The notes below the pieces were generated by a model, which did not search any database, was not told the origin of the DNA, and saw only the letters and a list, made by a program, of their open reading frames with translations. From contig NZ_JAESDK010000028.1 of NCBI RefSeq assembly GCF_019249245.1, forward strand, positions 1 through 45,975: a stretch of 45,975 nucleotides of DNA, written 5' to 3'. The position numbers were made by a program, and so were the translations under genes. The DNA is from Alteromonas lipotrueiana (lineage in GTDB: Bacteria; Pseudomonadota; Gammaproteobacteria; Enterobacterales; Alteromonadaceae). Below, piece after piece: positions 1-10,842 of the stretch (within the stretch, counting starts at the first letter, position 1; every line of letters begins with the position of its first letter).

Positions 1-75
1 GACGTTTAGCTCAGTTGGGAGAGCATCGCCCTTACAAGGCGAGGGTCACTGGTTCAAGTCCAGTAACGTCCACCA
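1..75 (+). tRNA. tRNA-Val (UAC), copy 1, lacking its first base
   Basis: A cloverleaf with D-arm GCTC/GAGC, anticodon stem TCGCC/GGCGA and loop CTTACAA gives anticodon TAC, which reads valine GUA codons. The T-arm is ACTGG/CCAGT and the CCA end is encoded. The acceptor stem is GGACGTT/AACGTCC; its first G lies just outside the window. This is the first of three near-identical tandem copies, 28 bp before the next one. Confidence 0.96.
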
Positions 76-103
76 CTTTGATTTGTCAGCATAATTTGAT
101 TGC

Positions 104-179
104 GGACGTTTAGCTCAGTTGGGAGAGCATCGCCCTTACAAGGCGAGGGTCACTGGTTCAAGTCCAGTAACGTCCACCA
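104..179 (+). tRNA. tRNA-Val (UAC), copy 2
   Basis: A complete 76-nt tRNA, identical to copy 1 over the shared length, with acceptor stem GGACGTT/AACGTCC, anticodon TAC and encoded CCA. It sits in a tandem array with 25-28 bp spacers, so the three genes are probably one transcript processed into separate tRNAs. Confidence 0.97.
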
Positions 180-204
180 CTCTTCATGCAATCAAATACA
201 ATAT

Positions 205-280
205 GGACGCTTAGCTCAGTTGGGAGAGCATCGCCCTTACAAGGCGAGGGTCACTGGTTCAAGTCCAGTAGCGTCCACCA
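205..280 (+). tRNA. tRNA-Val (UAC), copy 3
   Basis: A complete 76-nt tRNA with the same arms and anticodon as the two copies before it. It differs by a compensatory base-pair change in the acceptor stem: GGACGCT pairs with AGCGTCC here, against GGACGTT with AACGTCC in copies 1 and 2. The pairing is therefore kept, which argues that this copy is functional. Confidence 0.97.
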
Positions 281-911
281 TTCTTCTTCTCTTAAAAAAT
301 ACTGACCTGCACTATTAAACTGCTTAGCTTATAGCAAATATCACCGACTCCTGAATCACTCATTACTTTATCTTCAGAAACTGTTGAAGAGTTTTTTGCT
401 TTAACACTCCGTGGTCGATTCAGAGTAGTGCCTGGCATACAATTATTTGGACACCCATTAACATTTAGGACACCCACCCTTCGAACAAGTTATTTTTTCA
501 AAGGTCCAATCTTCAGTATTCGGTGTTTCCAAAAACAATAATCTAAAGCTATCTAGCCTTTGGCACTAACTTTTAGACCCTTTCCCTTTAAAAAGTTATT
601 TTTTGGACACTCACTCTGCTATCTACTACCAGGTGAGCCATTAGACACCCACTTATATTTCTCTGCTGCCATATGGACACCCACTTATATTTATGTGCGA
701 TATTCATTAAACTCTACACCGTTTCAAATAAAGCTATTTGGCGATAATCCGGCCTTCAAATTATTCGGTTTACGGAAAAGAGGGGGACCGTAATACAATA
801 TGAGCCCATGTAGAAGTTTTTTAAGAGACTTGAGCCAGAGAGGGCTGCGCCGGAAGATAATATGCGGGATATTTATTTATAGGTTACGACTCATGAAGGC
901 TCGGCGACTGC
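281..911. other. Non-coding stretch with transposase-associated repeats
   Basis: This stretch of about 630 bp lies between the tRNA-Val array and the Y1 transposase. I see no convincing gene; the short open frames have no recognisable protein sequence. It is AT-rich and carries the scattered GGACACCCA repeats annotated separately. No clear hairpin terminator follows the tRNA array, only a T/C-rich run directly after it. Confidence 0.6.
449..692. repeat. GGACACCCA repeat cluster, left side of the Y1 transposase
   Basis: The motif GGACACCCA occurs at 449-457, 468-476 and 675-683. Variants lie at 605-613 (GGACACTCA) and 643-651 (AGACACCCA). The last two copies share a longer tail, CACCCACTTATATTT. 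The same motif reappears in inverted orientation (TGGGTGTCC) on the other side of the transposase gene. Together they look like the short repeats carried or mobilised by this transposase family. Confidence 0.6.
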
Positions 912-1859
912 TCAGGCGATAACTCTCCGACTTCGGTTTTCTAACTTCTGATGTATTGAAGACAAGCCTATTTTGGTAGTGAACTCGTTTTCAATATTGT
1001 TGATTAACCAGTACCAGTCGGTGATGTTCAGTCCCGCTTTCGCTAGTATGGGGACCTCGTTTGTTATCCGGCCTCGTTTTGCAGGATGAAACTGTCGGCC
1101 TGTCTGTTCAATGAGCTCAAAATAGTCAGAAAGCAGAAAAGGTAAGCTGACGGAGGTACGTTTATACGATTTTCCGTTAAAGGGCGAAAGCGCCTTGGGT
1201 TGTTTATTGTGTTTTATCGCGCGTAAACGTTTTCGGACACTGGTATACAACGACTGCCCGGGAGTGCGCGCTATCCCGGCCCGAACCGGGTTCAAATCGA
1301 CGTAGACCATACATGCAGCCAAGGCGGTTTCATCAAGCAAAGCCTGAGATTTAAACCTGCCTTCCCAGAAACGGCCGGTGCAATCATCTTCTTTGTTCGC
1401 TTGGCGGGCGATGTACTCATTAAGCAGCCGCATAAACCAGCTGATGTCATATAAGCGTTCCCGATAAATCGCGGCGGTGTTTTCAACGGTTTCAATTTCA
1501 GCGGATGACAGCGCGTTTCGTTCGACCAGGTTCAAATAGCGTTGTGTTAAAACCGTTCCTTTATGAAGGCGATGCCAGCGCTGCAAAACCTGTTCGGTAG
1601 ACCATTGCACAGCAGTATTCCTATCGATATGCAGTACCACATGCGTATGGTTACTCATTACCGCATAAGCGCAGATATCAATGGCAAACACTGACCCTAA
1701 AAACAATAGGCGATTTTCAACCCACTGACGGCGATGCTCATAACTTTGGCCGCTAAATTTGTCTTTGCCACACAAAAAAGCACGGCGAACACAGCGCGAC
1801 ACGCAATGATAATAGGGCGTATCAGAAAGGGATATCAGGCTTTTTCTGGGTCTGGGCAT
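912..1859 (-). CDS. REP-associated tyrosine transposase (Y1/HUH family)
   Basis: A single-strand DNA transposase or nuclease of the Y1_Tnp family, about 315 aa from the chosen start (MPRPRK). The family cuts DNA through a histidine pair and a tyrosine. The HUH pair is seen as NHTH (His71 and His73). The Tyr in NEYIARQAN (about residue 149) is the likely nucleophile, and the family motif YVDLNPVRAG follows at about 186-195. An in-frame start 60 codons upstream exists, but that extension runs through the flanking repeats and looks non-coding. The gene is alone and faces away from the moaA side. Relatives usually move or maintain short palindromic repeats, and the repeats at 449-692 and 1943-2031 fit that. 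It appears intact. Confidence 0.85.
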   Translation of the reverse strand: MPRPRKSLISLSDTPYYHCVSRCVRRAFLCGKDKFSGQSYEHRRQWVENRLLFLGSVFAIDICAYAVMSNHTHVVLHIDRNTAVQWSTEQVLQRWHRLHKGTVLTQRYLNLVERNALSSAEIETVENTAAIYRERLYDISWFMRLLNEYIARQANKEDDCTGRFWEGRFKSQALLDETALAACMVYVDLNPVRAGIARTPGQSLYTSVRKRLRAIKHNKQPKALSPFNGKSYKRTSVSLPFLLSDYFELIEQTGRQFHPAKRGRITNEVPILAKAGLNITDWYWLINNIENEFTTKIGLSSIHQKLENRSRRVIA

Positions 1860-1942
1860 CAGCGATACGTATAGTTTATAAACAGATGTGTCATTTTGCC
1901 TCGGTATCCCGGGCTGGGCTACTGTCCTGTGTACCAGGATGT

Positions 1943-2031
1943 GGATGTCCAATTCGAATCTGATGTTCAATTCGAATCCCAAGGAGATGGGTGTCCTGAT
2001 TGCAGCTCGAATCTTAAGATGGTGGGTGTCC
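1943..2031. repeat. TGGGTGTCC repeat cluster, right side of the Y1 transposase
   Basis: TGGGTGTCC occurs at 1988-1996 and 2023-2031, and a variant GGATGTCC at 1943-1950. These are the inverted complement of the GGACACCCA repeats on the other side of the gene. Two copies of the palindrome ATTCGAAT lie between them, near 1952 and 1970. The opposite orientation on the two sides suggests the ends of a mobilisable unit, although no precise boundary is visible. Confidence 0.6.
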
Positions 2032-2099
2032 TGATTCAAGCTGGAGTCTCAACCAAAGCATATAATGCTTTTATCTAACAAAACCAGAAACAGTTACAC

Positions 2100-2627
2100 C
2101 TACTGAGTATACACCACTACGTCTTCACTATAGACCGTGTCTTCGTAGAACTGGGTGTGGCTGAAGGACATCCCCAGCTTTTTCATGACCGCAATAGAAC
2201 CAAGATTTGTTGGTGCGGCTATAGCAGAAAATTGATTGATTCCGGTAGAGGCTAAACCATCCCGAATCGCTTTAGCAGCTTCTGAAGCATAGCCATGCCC
2301 CCAAAACTCACGCTTGAAACGCCAACCAAGCTCAATATTATTGACTTCAGGGTGTGAGGTAAAAAAGCCGAACGGACGAACTAAAATCCATCCCATTGGT
2401 GTGAGTGACTGTTTTTCGATAACCTGCCAAAGCCCCCACCCTAACGCCTGGTTTGCATAAGCTGATAATCGGGGTAAGAAAACAGTTTCAATGTCTTCTC
2501 GACTACTTTTATGGCCCCCATTAAGATAGCGCATAACTTCTTCATCCTGATCTAATTGCCACAGGAATTCAGTGTCATCTTTAGTGATATATTTGAAACT
2601 TAAACGATCGGTATCCGCGAACTCCAT
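2100..2627 (-). CDS. GNAT acetyltransferase, RimJ/RimL-like
   Basis: About 175 aa from the ATG at 2627, which has GAGGT about 10 bp upstream; a longer frame to 2690 lacks this. It starts with the ribosomal-protein-acetyltransferase type pattern (TDRLSFKYITKDD), and has ELGWRFKREFWGHGYASEAAKAI, the acetyl-CoA binding region (FWGHGYASEA), and ends with the SIAVMKKLGMSF motif typical of RimJ/RimL proteins. It transfers an acetyl group from acetyl-CoA to an amine; the substrate cannot be told from sequence. It lies 43 bp after moaA on the same strand and may share its transcript, but there is no functional link to molybdopterin synthesis. Confidence 0.8.
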   Translation of the reverse strand: MEFADTDRLSFKYITKDDTEFLWQLDQDEEVMRYLNGGHKSSREDIETVFLPRLSAYANQALGWGLWQVIEKQSLTPMGWILVRPFGFFTSHPEVNNIELGWRFKREFWGHGYASEAAKAIRDGLASTGINQFSAIAAPTNLGSIAVMKKLGMSFSHTQFYEDTVYSEDVVVYTQ

Positions 2628-2670
2628 GCTCGACCTCGATATGGTATTTTTATTATAATATAACGACGTA

Positions 2671-3639
2671 TTACCCGCCAAGCATGGCAAGGTGCTGGGT
2701 TGCGCCGGTACTTCCCTGTTGTAAATAATGCGATATGTGCTTACTGCCTAGCGACTCAGTAACAAACTGCTTTACACCCTCTACGTCGCCTGAACTTAAA
2801 TAATGGCGAAGGTCTAGTCCCTGTTCACTAAATAAGCACAAATGTAATTTACCATTAGCAGCAATACGAAGTCGATTACAAGTTTCACAAAAATCTTTGC
2901 TATAAGGCATGATAAGACCAATATTTCCGGCGTAATCAGGGTGGGAAAACTCCTGTGCAGGTCCGGCGTCTTGTCTGCGCTTAAGCAAAGTCCACCCTTC
3001 GGCGATGAGTTTTTCACGCAAGGGTAAACCTGACATATGTTGACTTGAAAAGAAGTTATGGTGCGCCCCTGTCTCCATGAGTTCGATAAAGCGCAAGGTG
3101 ATAGGTGTTGTTTTAAGCCAATCTAAAAAGCGTGCCAGACGATTTTGCGAAAAGTCCTGCAACATCACGGTATTCACTTTTACATCAATGCCCGCGGCAA
3201 CAGCAACTTCTAATCCTTTGAGAATTTGCGTAAGTTTGTTTTGGCCAGTAATAAGGGCAAATTGGTTTGGATCCAGGCTATCAATACTTACGTTAACTTG
3301 TTGCAGGCCGGCATCGGCCCAGCCCTTAGCCTCTGAGGCAAGTCTGGCACCGTGGGTCGTGGCAACAACACGCTCAATGCCAGAAGTATTTGCAGCCAAT
3401 GCAATAATATCACTAAAATCCCGGCGTAAACTCGGCTCTCCGCCTGTTATACGAACCTTTGAAGTACCCATTTGTGCAAACGCAGTCAGTAACGTATCAA
3501 TTTCATTGATATTCAAAAATGCGCTATTGGGGGGGCCATCATAGCCATCCGGCAAACAATACTGACACCGAAAATTACACGCTTCGGTTATAGATAAACG
3601 TAAGTAGTGAAATCGACGGCCAAAACTATCTTCTAACAA
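2671..3639 (-). CDS. moaA: GTP 3',8-cyclase MoaA (molybdenum cofactor step 1)
   Basis: A radical SAM enzyme that converts GTP to the cyclic precursor of pyranopterin in Moco synthesis, cytoplasmic. The N-terminal cluster motif CNFRCQYC lies at about residues 21-28. The SAM-binding ITGGEPSLRRD follows. The C-terminal cluster is CETCNRLR with a third Cys in LHLCLF, and the protein ends in the conserved Gly-Gly tail. I chose a TTG start at 3639 because AAAGGTG sits 5 bp upstream and the protein then begins (LEDSFGRRFHYLRLS) like the family; this gives 322 aa, near the usual 329. The longer TTG start at 3717 has no Shine-Dalgarno. No moaB, moaC, moaD or moaE is nearby, so this copy is isolated. 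Confidence 0.9.
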   Translation of the reverse strand: MLEDSFGRRFHYLRLSITEACNFRCQYCLPDGYDGPPNSAFLNINEIDTLLTAFAQMGTSKVRITGGEPSLRRDFSDIIALAANTSGIERVVATTHGARLASEAKGWADAGLQQVNVSIDSLDPNQFALITGQNKLTQILKGLEVAVAAGIDVKVNTVMLQDFSQNRLARFLDWLKTTPITLRFIELMETGAHHNFFSSQHMSGLPLREKLIAEGWTLLKRRQDAGPAQEFSHPDYAGNIGLIMPYSKDFCETCNRLRIAANGKLHLCLFSEQGLDLRHYLSSGDVEGVKQFVTESLGSKHISHYLQQGSTGATQHLAMLGG

Positions 3640-3900
3640 GCGAACACCTTTGTTGGTAGCAGAGTCCCTACCATGCCATACATAAGTACACAAGCAAACC
3701 GCTAACGAGTTAAACAAGATATTAAATACGGTTGAAAGCGCCCGTAAGTTTAGCCACCTTTACCGCAATGATATGCATGTAATGATTTAAGGTTGCGGGT
3801 TTTTAGGAAGGTAAGTGAAGAAAAAACAACAGAACATACAAGGCAGGTAATGCATAGTTGCTAATCCTGCCCTTTTCTATTTATAACATAATGGATAAAA

Positions 3901-3940
3901 AAATCATAAAAATGGCAAAGACCGAAATATAATCTTTGCC
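3901..3940 (-). terminator. Rho-independent terminator of katG
   Basis: An 8-bp stem GGCAAAGA/TCTTTGCC (3914-3921 with 3933-3940) has an 11-nt loop. Read on the minus strand it is followed by ATTTTTATGATTTTTTT. It starts 12 bp past the katG stop codon, so it most likely ends the katG transcript. Confidence 0.75.
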
Positions 3941-3951
3941 CCCTGCTTTAT

Positions 3952-6234
<2,283 letters not shown>

Positions 6235-6297
6235 TTAATAATGTCATTCTTACGTATTAGCAGGGGCATAAGTACTAAACTTTAGGATGAACAAACC

Positions 6298-6320
6298 GCG
6301 ATTGGAGCAATCGCTTTTTT
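6298..6320 (+). terminator. Orphan Rho-independent terminator divergent from katG
   Basis: Stem GCGATT/AATCGC (6298-6303 with 6309-6314), a 5-nt loop, then six T residues, oriented on the plus strand. No gene on this strand lies upstream of it within the katG promoter region; the nearest plus-strand gene starts 185 bp downstream. It may end a short transcript that starts divergently from katG, or it may insulate the next gene. Confidence 0.6.
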
Positions 6321-6504
6321 CTTCGTTTAATAACTTGACTAGTTTACTCCTTCACCTTCACCTCACCGTGTTTTGTTTGGTGGGTCAGGAGGTAAAGCTC
6401 GTTCAGTCGCAATAATCAATTTGTGGGTAACGCGTTGTATCGCCACTGTTGTTTAACATTGATAATACGAAATATTAAGTAAAGCGTGATGGGAGAATTG
6501 ATAA

Positions 6505-6723
6505 ATGATGAACGCCGAACAGGTCCAGGCAGCAGTGAACCAGGTTATGCCTTTCGGAAAATATGCAGGTCGCAGACTTTTTCATTTGCCTGAGCCCTAT
6601 CTGGTTTGGTTTAAACAACAGGGTTTTCCGGCTGGCAAACTGGGTGAACAACTCGCCTTGATGTACGAGATAAAGCTAAACGGTCTTGAACAGGTAGTCG
6701 CGCCGTTGTTGCACAATGACTAA
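6505..6723 (+). CDS. DUF3820 family small protein
   Basis: A 72-aa protein with the DUF3820 pattern: VMPFGKYAGRRLFHLPEPYLVWFKQQGFPAGKLGEQLALMYEIKLNGLE. Members are sometimes labelled putative quorum-sensing-regulated virulence factors, but the biochemical role is not known. GGGAG lies 9 bp upstream of the first of two adjacent ATG codons. It has no signal peptide or membrane segment. It stands alone between katG and a DUF3224 pseudogene. Confidence 0.8.
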   Translation: MMNAEQVQAAVNQVMPFGKYAGRRLFHLPEPYLVWFKQQGFPAGKLGEQLALMYEIKLNGLEQVVAPLLHND

Positions 6724-6768
6724 CACATTAATCGTCTTAAAGCGGCCAGCATCTGAAAAATTTGGTTT

Positions 6769-7161
6769 CTACAACTCATATTGTAAGGTATAAAAATGCT
6801 TTCCGTGCTCAATTTTGATTTGTAATGTACCGGCTAGACCGGTGAGCTGCCCAGTGGCAGAGTCAGCGACAATGTCTATCTGTAACATGCTACCTCCTTT
6901 ATTGGTTGTGCCGCTATGCTGCATTACAAAGCTTCCGGCCTTGTCATCTAATACGCCTACAAATTGTTCAAAGGCTACATAACCGGCGGAGCCCTGCTGT
7001 GGCGTAGTTACGCTAAGCATCTCACCGATGCTGCGCCCGGCTAACGCCCCGTCCTAAGTTTTTGTTATTGCCATACGCTGTGCCGACATGCCATGTTCTG
7101 CATGTAAATGTGCAGCTAATGGCTCTAATACCACCTCAAACTTGCCTTCAATGCTTTTCAT
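6769..7161 (-). pseudogene. DUF3224 family gene interrupted by an in-frame amber codon
   Basis: Reading leftward from the ATG at 7161, 35 codons (MKSIEGKFEVVLEP...QRMAITKT) are followed by TAG at 7056-7054. The same frame then continues without shift as DGALAGRSIGEMLSVTTPQQ and on to YTLQYEL. Both parts match the small beta-barrel-like DUF3224 proteins, which normally have an aromatic residue at the stop position (KTF/Y-DG), so TAG probably arose from a Tyr codon by one base change. The 83-aa downstream part could only be made by reinitiation at its Met. Function of the family is unknown. Read-through by a suppressor tRNA or a sequencing error are alternatives. Confidence 0.85.
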
Positions 7162-7248
7162 AATATTGACTTTCAATTAATATGAAAACCACTGTATAAT
7201 TAACCAGCAATCAAGTAAAACGTTTTTAGCATAAAATCAAAAGGCTCT

Positions 7249-7593
7249 ATGTTTTCCAGACCTAAGAAAAACAGGCAGGTCATCGTTGACCGACAGATTC
7301 TTCATCTGCATCAGGCTATGGCCGAAAAATGCTTAACCAACCCGGATTTGTTTGACGAGGTTTTAAATAACCTGGAACACAAACATCAGCTAAATTTCAT
7401 CGGTTATGGTAGCTATCTTCTGTGGCACGCAATTTTAGAAGCCAGAGACAACCCGCACACCTTTAAAGAGTTGCTGCTTGCTTCCGATAGCCGCACCAAA
7501 GCCCTTAGGCGCAAAACAATTTTTGGCGGAGTATTGAGCGAGGCTGAACGTGAAGCGGTGCTGACGACTTATATCGCCAGCGAGTTAGCTTAA
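7249..7593 (+). CDS. Hypothetical protein, 114 aa
   Basis: I do not recognise this protein. It is basic at the N-terminus ([10 protein letters not shown]), mostly helical in appearance, and has no signal peptide or membrane segment. The sequence has coding character ([35 protein letters not shown]), so it is likely real. Its upstream region contains the AT-rich gap after the DUF3224 remnant. Its stop codon overlaps the stop codon of the convergent DAHP synthase gene in the shared bases TTAA (7590-7593), so the two 3' ends interlock and no terminator separates them. Confidence 0.6.
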   Translation: MFSRPKKNRQVIVDRQILHLHQAMAEKCLTNPDLFDEVLNNLEHKHQLNFIGYGSYLLWHAILEARDNPHTFKELLLASDSRTKALRRKTIFGGVLSEAEREAVLTTYIASELA

Positions 7594-8933
7594 CCGTTAC
7601 GCAAATGATCTGAAACTAAAAAGGCCATCTCTAGAACCTGATCAGCATTAAGACGAGGATCGCACTGAGTTTTATACGCTTGTTTAAGATCATCATCGCT
7701 GATCTCATACGCCCCACCCGTACATTCGGTAACATGCTGGCCGGTCATCTCTAAGTGAACGCCACCCGCGTGGGTGCCTTCAGCTTTATGCGCAGCAAAA
7801 AACTGGCGAATTTCGCTTAAAATGGCATCAAAATTACGGGTCTTATAACCATTACTGGCTTTAATGGTATTGCCGTGCATGGGGTCAGAACTCCATACCA
7901 CATTACGCCCTTCCTGTTTTACCCGACGCAATAAGCGTGGCAGGTTCTTTTCAAGATTATCGGCGCCCATGCGAGTAATGAACGTCAGACGACCAGGATC
8001 GTTATTCGGGTTAAGCACATCGATTAACCGGATGAGCTCGTCTTCATCCATGCCTGGCCCTACTTTTACCCCTATTGGGTTATGAATACCCCGGAAAAAT
8101 TCTACATGCGCGTGATCGAGTTGACGGGTACGCTCGCCAATCCAGACCATATGAGCCGAACAGTTATAAGGTTTACCAGTAAGCGTATCAATACGGGTTA
8201 GTGCCTGCTCGTAATTTAATAGCAGCGCTTCATGCGAGGTAAACAAAGAAGTTTCGTGAAGCGCCGGCGTATTACTGGCATTAATACCAATGGTATCCAT
8301 AAACTGCAACGAGTCCTGAATTCGCCGGGCAATATCCTGATACCGTTCTTTAAGCGGATTGTTTTCAACAAACGCCATATTCCAGCGGTTCACCTCATGC
8401 AAGTCAGCCAGTCCGCCCTGGGCAAATGCCCGCAACAAGTTGAGCGTTGCAGCGCTGCGATGATAAGCATCCAATAAGCGGTTAGGATCGGGCCGGCGCG
8501 CAGCCTCGGTAAATTCAAAGCTATTGATAATATCGCCGCGATAGCTGGGTAGGGTCACCCCATCAATAGTTTCCAGGTTTGATGAGCGCGGTTTTGCATA
8601 TTGCCCTGCCATTCTGGCTACTTTCGTGACCGGACAACGCCCGGCAAATGTCATCACAATAGACATTTGCAAAATTACTTTAAAGGTATCGCGAATTTTA
8701 GGCGCATTAAATTCGTCAAAAGATTCTGCGCAGTCGCCTCCCTGAAGCAAAAAACCCTTACCCATACTTACTTCGCCCAATTGGCGACGCAGCTCGCGGG
8801 TTTCAGCAGCAAACACCAAGGGCGGATATTTGCTAAGCGTTTGTTCAACATGTTTTACCTGAGCAGAATCGTCATACTCGGGCTGTTGCAAAATGGGTTT
8901 GCTTCTCCAGCTGTCAGGTTGCCAGTTATCCAC
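7590..8933 (-). CDS. Class II 3-deoxy-7-phosphoheptulonate synthase
   Basis: Catalyses the first step of the shikimate pathway: phosphoenolpyruvate plus erythrose 4-phosphate gives DAHP. It is the plant/actinobacterial-type (class II) enzyme, 447 aa. Family motifs seen: [20 protein letters not shown] at the start, [48 protein letters not shown] and [18 protein letters not shown] near the end. I chose the GTG at 8933, not the upstream ATT-type start at 8960, because AGGAG lies 5 bp before it and the protein then starts as the family does. No aro or trp genes are adjacent. No leader peptide or attenuator is seen in the upstream 190 bp. Confidence 0.95.
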   Translation of the reverse strand: MDNWQPDSWRSKPILQQPEYDDSAQVKHVEQTLSKYPPLVFAAETRELRRQLGEVSMGKGFLLQGGDCAESFDEFNAPKIRDTFKVILQMSIVMTFAGRCPVTKVARMAGQYAKPRSSNLETIDGVTLPSYRGDIINSFEFTEAARRPDPNRLLDAYHRSAATLNLLRAFAQGGLADLHEVNRWNMAFVENNPLKERYQDIARRIQDSLQFMDTIGINASNTPALHETSLFTSHEALLLNYEQALTRIDTLTGKPYNCSAHMVWIGERTRQLDHAHVEFFRGIHNPIGVKVGPGMDEDELIRLIDVLNPNNDPGRLTFITRMGADNLEKNLPRLLRRVKQEGRNVVWSSDPMHGNTIKASNGYKTRNFDAILSEIRQFFAAHKAEGTHAGGVHLEMTGQHVTECTGGAYEISDDDLKQAYKTQCDPRLNADQVLEMAFLVSDHLRNG

Positions 8934-9119
8934 GAAATCTCCTGTTGAAAATAAAATCAATATTTATAAAAACGTTCGCTGGGCGTATTACCAAGAAAAT
9001 TGTGTCGATGACAAAGATAAAAGGCTCATTCGTATTCTGAAATGCTGTGATTAAAGCGAAAAATATTCAGATACAGGTAGCAGCGTTACCAGCGACTCAG
9101 ACTAGGCAGCTTATCACAT

Positions 9120-9878
9120 TTATGTGGTCGCAGAAGACCACCGGGGCTGTATTTGCAAAGCATTTTGGTTATTTGATATGTCAAAAGCCAATCCATAAGC
9201 CTGTGCAAGATTAGCCTCGGTGCAAACCTGCTCTATATTACCACAAGCTACCGCTTGCCCCTGCTTGAGCAACAACGCGTGCGAGGCAAACCGGGCGCTG
9301 AGATTCAGATCGTGAGAGCTCAGCACTACGGTATTGCCGGCAGCTACCAGCTGTTCTACAAATTTCATTAAAGTGAGCTGGTGCCTGACATCTAAACCCT
9401 GCAGCGGCTCATCTAATAGTAACAATGCTTTTGCGTTGGCTATGGCTGTCCATACTTGCCAGATAGCGCGAGTTAAATTGATACGTTGTAACTCGCCCCC
9501 TGACAGACAAGTTAAAGGTCGGGGTAACAGTGCCGCTACATCCAGTGCTTGTTCGATCGCAGCAGGCAGGGTTGCCGCGGTTAACCTTTGGCCGTAAAAG
9601 CTGATGTACTGCTGAGCGGGTATATCAAAGGGTAGCGTATATTGCTGGGCATGGTAGGCCCGAAGCCGGGCAAGATGGGGTAGCGAATAATCTGTGATGT
9701 CATGAGCGTTAAGCCTGCAATGGCCATGGGGTATTTCAAGCAGTCCCGCCATAAGCTGTAACAACGTAGACTTACCCGCCCCATTTTCGCCCAATATGTG
9801 CCAGTGCTGGCCGCGACCAACCTTCAGGTCAATATTGTGCAGGCGCTGGGTGATACAAACCTGCTCAAGCTCAAGCAT
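9120..9878 (-). CDS. btuD: Vitamin B12 ABC importer ATP-binding protein
   Basis: A 252-aa ATPase that powers the inner-membrane cobalamin importer. Walker A is GENGAGKST (about residues 31-39), the signature is LSGGELQR, and Walker B is LLLLDEPLQGLD followed by a switch His in SSHDLNLS. It overlaps the btuC gene by 8 bp, indicating translational coupling, and is the last gene of a phosphatase-btuC-btuD unit. Haem or siderophore importers have similar ATPases; the B12 call rests on the overall match to BtuD and the BtuC-like partner, so the substrate is less certain than the fold. No btuF or btuB is present. Confidence 0.85.
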   Translation of the reverse strand: MLELEQVCITQRLHNIDLKVGRGQHWHILGENGAGKSTLLQLMAGLLEIPHGHCRLNAHDITDYSLPHLARLRAYHAQQYTLPFDIPAQQYISFYGQRLTAATLPAAIEQALDVAALLPRPLTCLSGGELQRINLTRAIWQVWTAIANAKALLLLDEPLQGLDVRHQLTLMKFVEQLVAAGNTVVLSSHDLNLSARFASHALLLKQGQAVACGNIEQVCTEANLAQAYGLAFDISNNQNALQIQPRWSSATT

Positions 9879-10842
9879 GCTGCTTCCACTGCCCCTTATA
9901 AAGGGCCAGCAGCAATAGCGGGCCGCCCAAAGTGGCTGTAATCATAGAAACCGGTAACGTAACCAAATGCAGATATTCGCTTAAGGTGGCCACGCCCAAC
10001 AAAATGGCTGCACCGCATAAAGCACAGGCTGGCAGCAACACCACATTGTTATACCCTACGATTTGACGCAGAAAATGAGGAACCAATAAGCCGATAAAGG
10101 CGATAGAGCCAGCTACAGAAACCGCCGCGCCAACGCCCAGCGCACTGGCCAGCAGTGTGCGCCTGATAAGTTGCGGTGGCGATACGCCAGCAGATGCTGC
10201 CATTGCTTCTCCCCCGTAAAGCCAGTTTAGCCGCCGGGCTTGTGTAAGCTGATAACCCACACTAAGCAGCATAACCGGCCCGGCAACCGACAGCACCAGC
10301 CAGTCTGCCTGATACAGGCTTCCCATCAACCAGAAGGTAAGATTCCGTAGTGCCTGGGCATCGGCAATAACATACAGCCAGGCCATTACCGCGCCGGCCA
10401 GTGTTGAGATGGCAATGCCGGCCAGAATGACGGCCATGGCGGCCCCACGCAGGCGTTTGGCTACCCGATAAATTAGCCAGGTAGAAGCCAGGGCCCCGGC
10501 AAAACAGCCTAGCGGCAATAAATACACTGCGGGAATTACCGTTTGTACCGGTTGCAGTATCAGTAAGGCTGCGGCTATCAGACTTGCACCGCTGGTAATA
10601 CCAATAATACCCGGGTCGGCCAGCGGATTTTGCAAAACCACCTGCAAAGAACCGGCACTCACGGCCAGCACAGCTCCCACCAGCGTAGCTGTAACTACCA
10701 GGGGCAATTGTAACTGGGTCAACATATGCCAAAACAGGGTGTTATCAACATCAGCCTGCCAGTCTGTAAGTAAAACAGCCGTACTTAGCAAAACCACTAA
10801 CGCGGCTAAAACACCGGTAACCAGTGTTATTGGGTGTTTCAC
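9871..10842 (-). CDS. btuC: Vitamin B12 ABC importer permease (FecCD family)
   Basis: A 323-aa polytopic inner-membrane protein with about ten hydrophobic segments, the length and profile of BtuC/FecCD permeases. Seen: the NPLADPGIIGITSGA motif after TM2, and the loop GEAMAASAGVSPPQLIRRTLLAS that contacts the ATPase, followed by GSIAFIGLLVPHFLRQIVG. It starts within the end of the phosphatase gene (ATGA overlap, 10839-10842) and its own end overlaps btuD. Substrate assignment to cobalamin is inferred; iron-chelate permeases share the fold. Confidence 0.85.
   Translation of the reverse strand: MKHPITLVTGVLAALVVLLSTAVLLTDWQADVDNTLFWHMLTQLQLPLVVTATLVGAVLAVSAGSLQVVLQNPLADPGIIGITSGASLIAAALLILQPVQTVIPAVYLLPLGCFAGALASTWLIYRVAKRLRGAAMAVILAGIAISTLAGAVMAWLYVIADAQALRNLTFWLMGSLYQADWLVLSVAGPVMLLSVGYQLTQARRLNWLYGGEAMAASAGVSPPQLIRRTLLASALGVGAAVSVAGSIAFIGLLVPHFLRQIVGYNNVVLLPACALCGAAILLGVATLSEYLHLVTLPVSMITATLGGPLLLLALYKGQWKQHA

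Noticed and set aside
100..318. Frame across the tRNA-Val array
   Set aside because: It is a translation of two tRNA genes and their spacer, not a protein.
560..793. 77-codon frame in the transposase-side repeats
   Set aside because: It is made largely of the GGACACCCA repeats, with no domain and no clear ribosome binding site.
1860..2039. N-terminal extension of the Y1 transposase to 2039
   Set aside because: The extra 60 codons run through the TGGGTGTCC repeats and show no family similarity; MPRPRK is the usual start.
2055..2071. Hairpin AAAGCAT-ata-ATGCTTT as a terminator of the leftward GNAT gene
   Set aside because: The stem is short and AT-rich, and on the minus strand it is followed by GGTTGAG, with no T-tract.
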